DNA of 64,000 nucleotides from Echinarachnius parma. Its lineage: Eukaryota > Echinodermata > Echinoidea > Clypeasteroida > Echinarachniidae. The position numbers and the translations under genes are program-made. Numbering within the stretch: the first letter of the stretch is position 1; each line of letters opens with the position of its first letter. The notes beneath the pieces were generated by a model that did not search any database, was not told the DNA's origin, and saw only the letters and a program-made list of their open reading frames with translations. Positions 46,101 to 58,118 of the stretch are shown here, piece after piece. The DNA lies in contig JBAMJV010003317.1 of assembly GCA_037951105.1 (NCBI GenBank), forward strand, positions 1 through 64,000. Direction: 5' to 3'.

Positions 46101-48425
46101 AATATTAATAGTATAACAAAAATACAAATGATTATTAAGAAATCTATTTACTATTTTAGGCCAGATTTAACACTTAATCACACAATTCACACAAACAAAT
46201 AATGACTTTATTAAGTATCAAACCAAAACACTAAAAAGAATCGCAAGTTGTAACATTAAATTAAACAGATATCAACATACCAAAATATTAACTTGTATCA
46301 CCACGCCGAAAGAATCACTCTTATTAATGCATCAAATAATAACTCGTATAATACACCAGAAAGAATCTCTTGAATCAAAACGCCTACAAAATAACTCGTA
46401 TAACAACATAATTATTCCCCATTTTGCCATGCCATGGGATTTTAGTACCTTTTCTGTCCATCTAGACCCATTTTAAGAAAGGCCCATCCCTTTTCATATC
46501 GAACAAAGCTAATGCTTAAAGCAACAGAACAAGAACACAAAAATAAGAACGCACTTCGAAACAAAAACTTGAATTATCATGTGACGATTCACTACACCTT
46601 TTGTAGAGAAGGTTAAAAACAAGAACAAAAACATGCGAACACATAACGTCACGCTTCCAGAGAGATAAGTCACTACACTTGGAGAGGAAAGTCTTCTGTA
46701 TTTGTCAAATTACAACAAATATCTTGTGTTCACTGAGTATTTTATGCACATGTATCTTTCTAATATTCACGGAAACTGAAGAAAAAATAATGATAGAAAA
46801 TAACTAGGATCTTGCAAATCAGGAGAATTATAATATAGAGGACATAAAAACAGAATCTTTATCATGGATTAACAGCATACTTTACAATATCTAGGTATTC
46901 ACATTCAGTAAAAATATTCATTGAATAATGAACACTCGACATAACCATAATAGTTATATTTTAAAAAAAGTATTTGGGTATCTTAAAATCGAAACTCTAA
47001 TCCCATAACACTTATATCCAACACACATGGCTTGTGTTGTTTTATATTGGCAGCTGATATACGGTAGTCCAATTTAGAGGGATTATGCGTAAAATGTCAA
47101 ATCAAGACCAAGTTTTTAAATCCCCTTGACATCAAATGAACTTTTATAAACCTGTTAAATTCAACATAAGAATAAGAGCACAGAGACAATTGAAACTGTA
47201 AAAGAGGCATACATACGTGTGTGTGTTTTTTTTGTTATTATTATCACATTTTAATCATCGATCAAGTCGAATATTGTTCTCTGGCACCGTTTCAAGAAGA
47301 TCAATTGGGTATCTTTTATGAGAAAATCCAAGGTCCAATACTGCATTAACACTTTCTTCTTTTACATGTACATCCATGGAAGTAAAACAAAATGTAGTCC
47401 ATTATGGAACAAATCAAGAACAAATTTGTTCGACCACTTGTCAGGAAAAGTCAGAAAACATAGTTTTGAAAACCCATCAAATTCCAAAGATGTGGCATGA
47501 TGGTCTGAAGGGGGAAAGAAAGTATATACCGGTTATTAACTAAGTAGGTCTACTGAACAAGTTGAGCAAATTCATTCTGAGGAGAGTTGAGCCACGGCTC
47601 AACTCTCCATATTATGTTGTATGGCTCAACACTCCTTTAGGCGGCCATTTTTAAGATTGCATAAATGTGCAATGCAGCTCTCCATCAACTTTTATCAAAA
47701 TGAAAATACAATACATGATCAACATCATACATAAATAATTGTCTGTCGAATTGCTTTCATGTAAGTAATAGAGATGGTAAAACCTCAAGTACCGTCTTTT
47801 GTTTGTACTTGAAAGATTTGGGGGCCATTCCTGTATCATAATCCAGCTCTTCAAACTAATATTGCTAAAAAGAAGGGTAACACAAAGTGTCACCAACTAA
47901 GTTTTTTTTATAACTCTCAATAGAAGATAGAGGGGTCGGATCAACTCTCCATGTGACTCAACTAATTAAATTGATTGTTGTTATTGGTAGGATACCAATA
48001 AGAACAATCAATTGATCACACGTAGAAGGCAATTACTAATATTTAATGCTATTTTCAACAAAATTGAATCTTCAAATGTATAATGCATACACAAGGTAGC
48101 ATGCATGTACATCATCCTGCCCCGGTATCTATGTATGATACTTAACTTATTGAACAATTACTATAATAATTTGAATACATACAGATAAGCTGAGGGCTCG
48201 AAACTCCTGCCCTCCCACACCGAACGCCCCCGCTCCCCAACCGCCCCGACCACGGGAATCCCGTCCTAAACACCCCAGAAACAATCGGCCCCTACAGAGC
48301 CCTTATACCCGATGCAGGCAAGGTATGGAAGTGTTTTTTCAGTTGCCTACACCAAGTACCAAATCTCTGCAAGAGCAGACCGCCCAGTAGGCCTCTGGGA
48401 AGAGTCTCCCAAAGTCTAAAGAAAT
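46100..48425. other. Intron sequence with scattered inverted pieces
   Basis: 'gagttgagccac' and 'ggctcaactctcc' occur in both orientations (45840-45870, 46027-46045, 47580-47645, 47935-47965), hinting at an old inverted element. No exon recognised. A C-rich block at 48190-48420 is unidentified. Confidence 0.4.
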
Positions 48426-48429
48426 CAGG

Positions 48430-49103
48430 GAAACATTTTTAGTACAGTTTTGGTCAAACTGAATTGTATTAACCAAAACCTGCACCATAACATTACAAAC
48501 TAATAGTTATAACTCCACCATGCTCGAAAGGTATACAAAATTACAAACGACTAAGTAAACAGCCTGTTATAATTCAAAAAGAGCTGTTAAAACACAAGAG
48601 GGCGCGCTCTAAAAACGCATTGGTTCAAACCATTTTATATTTTAAAATTGTACATGTGATGTTTTGTTGAAATAACGATTAAATAGAGCCTATTTGGTAA
48701 AATTTTGAAAAAGTGTAAGCATTTTATTTAGTTTTTCTTAAATCATCGAATAAACCTGGGGTCCCTAGTTAAAATGTATTGTATCTACGTCATATCTACG
48801 TCACTAAAATATATTTTAGCAAATTGCTATTCCTGAAGTACAGTTTGATATTTTAGTGACGTAGATCTATATGACGTAGATATAATAAATGTTAACTTAA
48901 AAATCGTTTTCAGAATACACCCCCAGGTTTATTCCGATCGGATATATGTATTGATATTTTAGCTGTTTTATCAATTGAAATAAAGTTTATTCTGTCATTA
49001 AAATTGTATGCTCTTTGAAATTTGACACTCATTTTTTAATTACCTCACAAACAAAATCTTTCTTGAAGCGCCCTCTATACCAAACTGAACTACCCCTTTA
49101 ACT
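48430..49103. mobile_element. MITE family 2 copy carrying a nested hairpin
   Basis: Follows 9053-9620 from 'ttttggtcaaactgaatt' to 'ccaaactgaactaccccttt'. In the middle an inverted structure of about 185 bp is inserted (AATAAACCTGGGG at 48749 pairs with CCCCAGGTTTATT at 48921). Confidence 0.75.
48749..48933. repeat. Nested hairpin insertion
   Basis: Outer arms AATAAACCTGGGG/CCCCAGGTTTATT. Inner arms hold 'tctacgtca' and GACGTAGAT in inverted order, with TTAA at the inner boundary. About 70 bases of loop remain. Confidence 0.7.
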
Positions 49104-49330
49104 TTTGGGGGCTTCAGGAACGCTTCAGGCAGTATGAAATTGAGCTGTCAACCAAGTGGCAGGCTTTTAATTATGGGTGATGGTGGTGTTGATGAGGATG
49201 GTAATCGTGGTAATTTGTATTATTTCTAAAATAATCATTATTGTCATGGCATTTGATTATAACTTTAATTGAAATTTGATTGTGGTTTATAAATAATGCT
49301 GAATGAAACATTGTGTTTTCCTCACATCAG

Positions 49331-49503
49331 AGATATGCCAAAGATAACGTGGACTTCATGGAGAAAGATGAGCGAGTGGACTACCTGGAGTTTGCACAGA
49401 TGGTGATTGCCAACCAATCCTACGTAGACCGGAATAAGTCCGGACATGAGCTCGATGATATGCTGCTCAACTGCTACTTTCAGAACTTTCCCTGTACACA
49501 AGC
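49331..49503 (+). CDS. DEG/ENaC channel, extracellular exon 2
   Basis: 173 nt, acceptor TCACATCAG, donor CAAGC|GTAAGG, starts in phase 0 and ends in phase 2. It encodes RYAKDNVDFMEKDERVDYLE, then GHELDDMLLNCYFQNFPCT. The 'GH..DMLL-C-F....C' pattern is typical of the early extracellular finger/thumb region of DEG/ENaC subunits. The phase fits the donors of both N-terminal exons (variants A and B). Confidence 0.92.
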
Positions 49504-51580
49504 GTAAGGATATAGTTATACCTTTGGTAACGTACGTCATTAATGTAAAATAATCCGTGGTGGAGGTAGCCCAATCAATACATACCATGTATACTGTCAA
49601 CTGAATGCCATTGATAATTATTAAGAGAACATTTGAAATACATTATCTTTCAGGGTAGAGGGTGGCAAAATGGTGGATTATTGATACATTTCATTACATT
49701 TTTATATCACTTTCATCTACATTTTCATGAATTGTTTCAATTAAGAATGTACATACAAATACACTTTCCATTCTGACTTTGAGATTGGGTGCCTTTTTCC
49801 CTCTTTTCGCCATGTTAATGGTTCGCCAATAATATTTATTTTTAAAAAATATTTCAAAATTCGTTGATTTTTTTATATTGGTGTATGTTAAGAACACGTG
49901 TGATCTTCGTTGCTTTGCTGTTTGATTACTTTGAATGATTTAATTATTTTACAGTGTCATAATTCTTATGTGTTACAAAAATGAAGTTGTGACACTGTCC
50001 ACGAAATGACAGTATAATCCTATACGAAAATATACTTATCATCCGAATGCCCGTAGATTGTGTACACTTCAATTTTAAGATATTCACATTTTTGATGTTG
50101 TGTAGAGTCAAAAGTAGTTGAATTGAACACTTTCCCATGTGCATAGAGTCAATGATCTGGTTTATACCAAGATTTTAGATATTCTGCTGTTTGCGACAAG
50201 CTGCTCTTTATCTGCAGGGGCCATGTAAAAAAAAAAAACTAGCTTAGTTCAATTCTAAGTCTAAACAGATGATATAGCTTAGTATGAAAAAATAAGAGAA
50301 CAAAATGTTACCAACTAAGGCTTAGTTGATAATGAAATGTTTCCCCAAACATTGAAGTTCCTTGTGATATTTCGTTCAAAATTTATGGAGACTTGCAAAT
50401 GCATTTTTGGAAACGTGGATATATACTAAATCTTAAAACCAATATTGCAACTTTTTGAAACGTTTTAAAATATAATTAGCTAATTTGAATATTTAATGAA
50501 TAGGATCAAGGGTCAATTTTTACCTAGAATGACTGGACTTTTGGTAATATCACTTTTAGAGAGGTATATAGTTTAAGGGTAACGTATTTGTGGGACAATA
50601 ATGTACCACAATGTATCACAAGCCGGAAGCCTTCAAACCAAAGATGGTCTTTTTGTAATTTGCATATTTATGCATATTATTGTTTACATAATTATGTTAT
50701 AACCCAAAATAGTAATAACTGCAAAGATTCTTTTTAATCATTATGTTCGAATCAAGTATTACCAATATCTATGCTTGATTGCGGCCTTTAATGTGTTTTG
50801 TATAAGCCTTGTTATCAGCATAGCTAACGTACATCTAATTAGCATATGAATAGAATTTTAAAAAGTTTTAAATAAGGGAATTGGCTTAAATCATGAGTAA
50901 TTTAACCGTGTATGGTATTAGGGGACAACTAGCCTTATCACCCCAAATATGCGTAAATTGAAACTAAGCTTGTTAAAGTGTGGTTTTATAAATTTGGGCT
51001 CAGGTTGCCAATACTATAGGATTTTCTGATCAATTTTGTAAATTGTAAACACAAATTCATTTAGTTTGCATTCGATTTCGCCGATTTGTTCACCACAGCT
51101 ATATTCTGCAGTTTTCTTTCAAGCATATGAATTTGTTTCAATTTCATTCGGATGTAAGTTGTGTTCTTTTTTAAAATCAAAATTGTCATTCAACTTAGAA
51201 CGTTGGTATGCGAATGTGAATGCTTAGTTATAGCCAGATATAGCGGTGAACAGCCGTGTAGTACGCCGATTTTAAAGAACCAATTATCAATACGAAAGAA
51301 AAGTATTAAAAATCGACAGAGAAAACCTATTTTATCATTGTAATACCTTATGATTGTTTTATCTTTTCTCCACATAATTTACGGTAGTATAAACAATATC
51401 GAAAGTAAATTATATTGGCATATTATCATATTAACCACACACACACAAACGAGTTTACATTTAATTAATTGTAGTAGATTTGATTTCCAATAGTTAATTG
51501 TAACGCAGGCCATTTCAGTCTCATCTTTCTATAAGTATAAATGTACTGAATGATATATCATTATCATCTTCCTTATTCAG
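49504..51580. other. DEG/ENaC intron
   Basis: AT-rich. 50440-50960 resembles the wording of the 43.5-45.0 kb element ('taatttgcatatttatg', 'ccaaagatggtc'), so a diverged copy may sit there. No exon seen. Confidence 0.4.
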
Positions 51581-51684
51581 TAATTTCACGTGGTTCTACA
51601 ACTACCTGTATGGCAATTGCTTCACGTTCAATTCGGGCGGAGACAACGCACCATTACGTGTCTCCAAAATCGGACCCTTGTACG
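51581..51684 (+). CDS. DEG/ENaC channel, extracellular exon 3
   Basis: 104 nt, acceptor TTATTCAG, donor TACG|GTAAGA. Joined to the previous exon it gives A-NFTWFYNYLYGNCFTFNSG, the conserved 'F....GNCYTFN' motif of the family, then KIGPLYG. It ends in phase 1. No later exon (palm, TM2) was found before 64000, so the gene must continue beyond the window or across the transposon pile that fills the next intron. Confidence 0.92.
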
Positions 51685-51992
51685 GTAAGAGTGATCCGTG
51701 TTCAGCGTATTACGTTTGATATTAAACCAGAAAATTACATAATACAATTCATGTGAATATATACTTTTCTTATGCTTGATATGAAAATATTTTTTTACAC
51801 ACCATTCTTAGCAGATAAACGTAATATCAATTTATTAAGATAATACTAGACCCATGGTTTCTTTTCTGTTCAATTTCATTTGTTTTACCCACGTATCCGT
51901 TTTTTATCCACTATATTGCACTTCTTCGTGTGTTTGTTTGTTTGTTTAGATGTTTCTCATTGATGTTGTTGTCAATATATTTATACATTCTA

Positions 51993-53281
51993 CCCAGGGG
52001 GCAAAAGGGGTTTACCAGCTTTTGCCTGTTGTAAAAGGTTGGTCACCAGAAATGGCTTCTAGGACCCTCTAGGATCACAACCTAGGTGGACAACCTCGCG
52101 AACTAGCTACTGGAAGTCCACAGGATGAGTTTCAAGAAAACCACACCTAATGCACTAAATAGTGTGTTTTAGCAAGCCTGGGCAAGGCAATATCATGTTG
52201 ATGTGTTAAAGGGTGCCAGAATAACTGTTCATACATGAAGAAGGCGGTTCCATGCTTTGGAATTGCATAACATGTTTCACCTTTGTGAAAGGACCACTGA
52301 TGTTCTATCTGTTATCCTGAGGCAAAGCAGAAACGTTTGGTTTGGCACTTTTATTTCCTCTTGTAGAACTTCACTAGGCTAGTCTTCCTACCACTTCACA
52401 TACTGCCGGGTTCCTTGAACATAGTAGGAGGAATATATCAATGAACTCATGCTTTTCCTATGAAGCCATACATGTCAAGCTGTCTACAACTAGCAAAAAT
52501 CAGTGTCATGCGCAGAACTTCATTGCTCTTGCCTGGTTTTTTCACTCTTTTTTTCTTGAGATTCTTGTCAGGGTGTAGAAGGTGTTGAGCGTCATAAGTC
52601 TTGTCTTCTTCTTCTCACTGGAAACAAGACCCTGTTAGTGCCTTCAAACACCCCCTTTTCATGTTGGTGAGGTTTTATTTGACCGGAACACTGTACATTT
52701 GATATGTTCCTGAAGGAATGTGCTGTTGCTGTGTACGGTTTGGTTTCCAGTACTGCCATGACCTCGACTACAGCTCTTTATCCCCGATGACACGACATAC
52801 ATGATGTGTGCTGGATAAACTGATGAATGAAGGTGCAGCATATATTTCAACTCGGCAGAGATGAGTGGTTTGGTGTAGACGGGTTTTTTCAGTATACGCT
52901 TGACGTGGACTTACAGCAAGGTTTTGCACACAGATTGTGTTCCTAAAAGGTCCTATAATCCACTTTATGGGGGCAGTCCTTAATAACAGTACCCCCTTCC
53001 AAGCTTCATATTATGTACTTGTCATGTAAGCCTTCAGTTACACTACGTCCATACTGGGTGAGTAGTCCTCGATTATAATTTTTTGGGAGTCCACTGATGG
53101 TCTTGTGACCCCCTCCAACCACCCCCCTTTTTTTAAATGCACACACACATACACTCACACACACACACACACACACACCTAGGTTGTGATCCTAGAAGGT
53201 CTAGAAGTCATTTCTGGTGGCCAACCTTTTACAACAGGCAAAAGCTGAAATCCTAAAAAAAATTGTGGTTTGCCCCCTGGG
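51993..53281 (+). mobile_element. Element E1: 1.29-kb non-autonomous DNA transposon with CCCAGGGGGCAAA ends
   Basis: Starts CCCAGGGGGCAAAAGGGG and ends TTTGCCCCCTGGG, with TA outside both ends (51991-51992 and 53282-53283). The subterminal parts are inverted copies ('aaaaggttggtcaccagaaa' against 'tggtggccaacctttt'). The interior has remains of coding sequence with several stops, collinear with parts of the 7.3-kb element at 55134-62438. Confidence 0.85.
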
Positions 53282-53283
53282 TA

Positions 53284-54103
53284 ATTTATTCATTTTCTCT
53301 ACAGGTAGAATCATTTCAACCATAAAAGTCACCGATGTATCTCTCTAAAACAATTTATTAATTTTCTCTACATGTAGAATCATTTCAACCACCACAATCA
53401 ATTCAATCATAACAAATAAATTACTGGGGACCTACAAGGAGACCTTGTACGTGTAACGTGTTTTTAACGTTTTAGAGAAACGATTCGAACGTGTAATTTC
53501 ATCTCTTTCGAAAAGGAAATGCAAATACACCTAGTTTTCGATTGAGCTGCAACAGATTTCCCTTAACGAAATTAGTTTCGACTTTAGGAATATGATTGAC
53601 GACATGTTTTAGCATTTCATTACCGAGATAATAATGCACATTATACCAAGTAAGTGGCGTGTAAATTATTCAAGAGTTGCATCCATGCCCAACTTGCTTT
53701 GTTGAAAACGAGACACAAAGCAAATTAAGAGATTATGGTTAGAAAAGAACACAATATCACATTTGAATCTACGCCCCGATGGAAAAATCAATTACATTTA
53801 TTTGTTAAAATGCAAATCGTGTTTAACTTCTTGTTAGTTGTGAATTGAATATTCGTGTTGGTTAGAAGGAAAGGCATATTCCCTTTTGATCTGGAGCTGC
53901 AGAACGTATTAATTATTAGATGCCCTAATCTATAGCAGCTACACGAGGGAGTTTATCATTTTATGCCAATTCCCGATCGACCCTTTCCATACAAAGCAAT
54001 TGGCATACATAACCAATTAGCTATACACGTGATTCGTGATTGAAAGTGAGACGCATATAATTCACAGAGGAGTCGACTGTATAGTTATTGTACATGATAC
54101 ATG
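53284..54103. other. Intron sequence between transposons
   Basis: A 30-35 bp stretch 'aatttattcattttctctac' is nearly duplicated at 53283 and 53351. Otherwise nothing recognised. Confidence 0.4.
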
Positions 54104-54400
54104 TTAAAGGGATCTAGTAACTTTGCTGACATGTGCAAAAAGTGATTAGTGATTGATACAATGTATATTATTGTTATCTGATATGTCCACTGGGTGTTGT
54201 GTGAAAATTTCAAGTTAAATGAACGTTATATTGCCGAGTAATGAGCAAAATTGTGATATTCACTAACTCATTGCACTCACTTTGTACACGGTTTTCGTGG
54301 TCCAGTGGATAATTTAACATCTGAACACTTCAATCGTTAATATCTTTTGAACGAAAGGGAAATTTACAACCGAAACCTGTCCCATGATTTTATTGTTAAA
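54104..54400 (+). mobile_element. MITE family 1 copy
   Basis: Starts TTAAAGGGATCTAGTAAC and runs to 'cccatgattttattg', where TTAAAGGGATATTTGAG, a family-2-like terminus, begins. It gives the uninterrupted reference for the insertion at 33480-34581. Confidence 0.8.
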
Positions 54401-54937
54401 GGGATATTTGAGCTTTAGTAAAGTACTCAGGGGGCAAAAGGGGTTTTTCAGCTTTTGCCTGTTGTAAAAGGTTGGTCATTAGAAATGGCTTCTAGGACCT
54501 CCTAGGATCACAACCTAGGTGGACAACCTCGCGAGCTAGCTGCTGGAAGTCCACATGATGGGTTTTTAAGATATTCACCCCTTATGCAGCTAAATAGTGT
54601 GTTTCAGCATTAGGGGTCATGCATACCCAGTCAAACATCTTGCATAATTACACCACAATGTCTGCTGATTCCAGCACGTCTTTTCATTGAGGTCTTCCCT
54701 AGAGTCCTGTGCATCGTTTGATACCAAATTTGAGCATATTGCATACTTGGTTACTTCTGGAGACAATAATACCCCCTTTCAAGCTTCATAATGTACCTCT
54801 TTTAAAAACTAGTAAGATACTATGCTTGGAACTTGTCATGTAAGCCTTCAGTTACACTTCGTCCATACTGGGTGAGTAGTCCTCGATTATAGTTATTTTT
54901 GGAGCCCATTGATGAGGTATGGTTGGTCTTGTTAACC

Positions 54938-54988
54938 CCCTTCAACCCCCCCCCCCCCCCCCCCCCCAAGACAAACACACCCCTCCCC
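54938..54988. repeat. Poly-C tract
   Basis: C run of more than 20 bases. Its counterpart is a poly-G run at about 55873-55897 inside E3. Confidence 0.9.
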
Positions 54989-56279
54989 CGTATCTGATTC
55001 AAATTGTGAATGAAAGGTTATGATGTTTTATATAACACATCTAAACAAAATTAATACATTGAGAACTCATATTCTTATGTATTTGTTTGTTTTTATTGCT
55101 TATGTTTTGTATTGATTTATCAATTAACATATACCCAGGGGGCAAACCACCATTTTTTTAGGTTTTCAGCTTTTGCCTGTTGTAAAAGGTTGGCCACCAG
55201 AAATGACTTCTAGGACCTTCTAGGATCACAACCTAGGTGGACAACCTCGCGAACTAGCTACTGGAAGTCCACAGGATGAGTTTCAAGAAAACCACACCTA
55301 ATGCACTAAATAGTGTGTTTTAGCCTTAGGAGTCATGAATAACCAGTCACACATCTTGCACAATTACACCACAATGCACTGCTTATTCCAGATTGTTGTT
55401 TCATGGAGGTCTTCCCTAAAGTCCTGCGCATTGTTTGATACCAAATGTGAGCATATTGCATGTTTGGTTACTGTGTCACACGTCGTTACATTGTGATGCG
55501 TCCCACATGGACGTGAAATTTCTAATACAGCGCTTATGTTTGAAATGCAAATACTCTTTTAAGAGTTAATAATAGGCTGTATTTTAAACTTTAAAAACTG
55601 TAAAAACTTCGATTCGAAATACATATTAGGAGCATTATACAATGACACCAATTATGTAAATTAATAATTCAATACAAAACAAAGCCAATAAAAAACAAAC
55701 AAATACATTTATAAGCATATGAGTTGTTATAATGTATTAATTTGTTTGGATTGCGATAAAATGATACAAAATCCATCCGAAACATCATAATTTTTCATCA
55801 TTTTAATCAGATACAGAAGTGTGTGTGTGTGTGTCCATGTGTGTGTGTATATGTGTGTATGTGTATTTATGTGGGGGGGGGGGGGGGGGGGGGGGGTGGA
55901 GGGGTCACAAGACCATCAGTGGACTCCGAAGATAATTATAAGCGAGAATGGACGAAGTGTATCTAAAGGCTTACATGACAAGTTTAAAGCAGAGTCTCTT
56001 ACTAGATCTTATAAAGGAGGTACATTATGAAGCTTGGAAGGGGGTACTGTTATTAAGGATTTACCCTAGAAGTGGCGTATAGGACCTTTTAGATAGGAAC
56101 ACAAACTGTGTGCAAAACCTTGTTGACTATCTGCTGAAAGTCCACGTCAAGCGTAAACTGAAAAAAACACGTCTACACCAAACCACTCACTACACCAAAC
56201 CACTTATCTCTGCCGAGTTGAAATATATGCTGCACCTTCATTCATTAGTTTATCCAGCACGCATCATGATCTATGTCGT

Positions 56280-58070
56280 GTCATCGGGGATGAAGAGATG
56301 TAATCGAGGTCATGGCAGCAGTGGAAACCAAACCGTACACAGCATCAACACATTCATTTAGGAACATATCAAATGTGCAGTGTTCCGGTAAAACAAACCT
56401 CACCAACGTGAAAAAGGGGGTGTTTGAAGGCACTATAACAGGGTCCTTTTCCAGTGAGAAGAAGACAAGGCTAATGACGCTCAACACCACCTACACCCTA
56501 ACAAGACAAATCTCGAGAAGAAAAGCACAAAACAGCCGCACCAGGCAAGAGCAATGAAGTTCTGCGCATGACTATGATTTGTGCTACTGGTTGACAGCTT
56601 GACGTGTATGACTTCATGGAAAAGCATGGGTTCAGTGATATATTTCACCTGCTCTGTTCAAGGAATCCGACAATATGTGAAGTGGTAGGAAGACTTGTTT
56701 CCTCTTAGTGCCAAACCATATTTTCCTTCGGATAACAGAAAGAACAGCAGTGGTCCTTTCACAAAGGTGAAACATTTTAAGCAATTCCAAAGTATGGAAC
56801 CGCTTTCTTCATACGTAGGAACAGTTATTCTGGCACCCATCAATGTGATATTGTCTTGCCCATGCTTGCTGTGTAGTTGACACTAGAACTTCCATCACTG
56901 AGGCACTTTCTTAATGTTTGGCTTAGGAATGTGCGCATTCTTATCAATGATGGCGTGAGAAGCTCGTTTGAGAAAAAGGAGAAAAGCGTCTGCTTTAGGA
57001 GGCAGTAGCTTCAAGAGAGCTGATCACTCGTTGACTCGTTCAACAAATTTTAAGCTCTCAGATTTCCCAGATCGGAATCCTTAAACTGGTCTGCTTTGGT
57101 GATTTACACATCCATTGTGAGTTCTTGTGCCCAAGTGATTATGTCATCTGTTAAAGCATTGGCAGGTTTTTTTTACCAGCAGTGTCGATATGTGCCGATT
57201 CTGGGCTGTCCTCACCCACAGCTCTGAGAGATCAGTGAGACGTGCTTGTGACGTCAGTGTCATTGGCATGAACAACTACTATGTCGACTCTGTGAACTAC
57301 TCTGTTGTAGAATGTGTAAAGTAAGACGCTTGTAACAGCCTCTTCATGCCTGTTGTGTAGATCCAAGCCGACAGGAACATCCATAGCAGAATCTACTGTG
57401 AGAACAACACTTTTTGCTTTCTATCCACCACCATTGTACAGATGGCTTTGATCAAGCTAAGGTTCAAGCTGTCCATAATCTCACCACCGTTCACAGGGTA
57501 AGCTTAAACGGTTTGTTTTGGTAGCTTGATATAGTGAAAAACTCCTGTGGATCAGAAGCTGCACGTATCCCACATACTTCATAGACTTTGGCTCATTTTG
57601 GATATGGCACACATCTGTTCCTGTTCCGCAGACTTCAGGCTGGCCTAACTGTACATATATGTTCAATAAAGGTGTATGATATCAGTACCGAAAGTAAATT
57701 CTTCCAGCAATAGATTTGCGTGCCATACAGTGACTGTTTTAAATGCTTCACCTTTATGAGATGACCAGTGACATATGGCGCACATTGCATTAACAACCAC
57801 TGTCCTCTTACAATTCGGTTGTCATTGACTTTGATTACAAACTCTTTAATAATAATAATAATAATAAAACATTTTTATATAGCGCATAACACATAAGCAA
57901 AATTGCACGTCTCCCTGATGACACGATTCTGACCAGATGTATATGGTGTGGGATGGATGAATGGAGATGCAGCATAGAGGGAGCATACTTTTCAACTCTG
58001 TTTGTAGAGATGGCTGCACTTAGTGGGTTTTTTGTAGATGCTTTTCAAGTTTCACTTCATGTGGACTTCC
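56280..58070 (-). pseudogene. Decayed transposon-encoded protein in E3
   Basis: Minus-strand reading, with many stops and shifts, gives TVDSAMDVPVGLDLHNRHEE, AVTSVLLYTFYNRVVHRVDI and VVVHANDTDV, then LWVRTAQNRHIS in another frame and later LSVISLVFFSLEKDPVIVPS. The 'HEEADT..L......V.V...DTDV...LWV' pattern is one I associate with uncharacterised repeated proteins of invertebrate genomes. I cannot assign a catalytic role. E1 holds collinear remains on the opposite strand, as expected from its opposite orientation. A short SINE-like tail ('tatatagcgcataa' with AAT repeats) lies at 57850-57890. Confidence 0.55.
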
Positions 58071-58118
58071 AGCAGCTAAAATAAAAAATAAAAAAAATTA
58101 AAAAAAATATTTTCTTCA

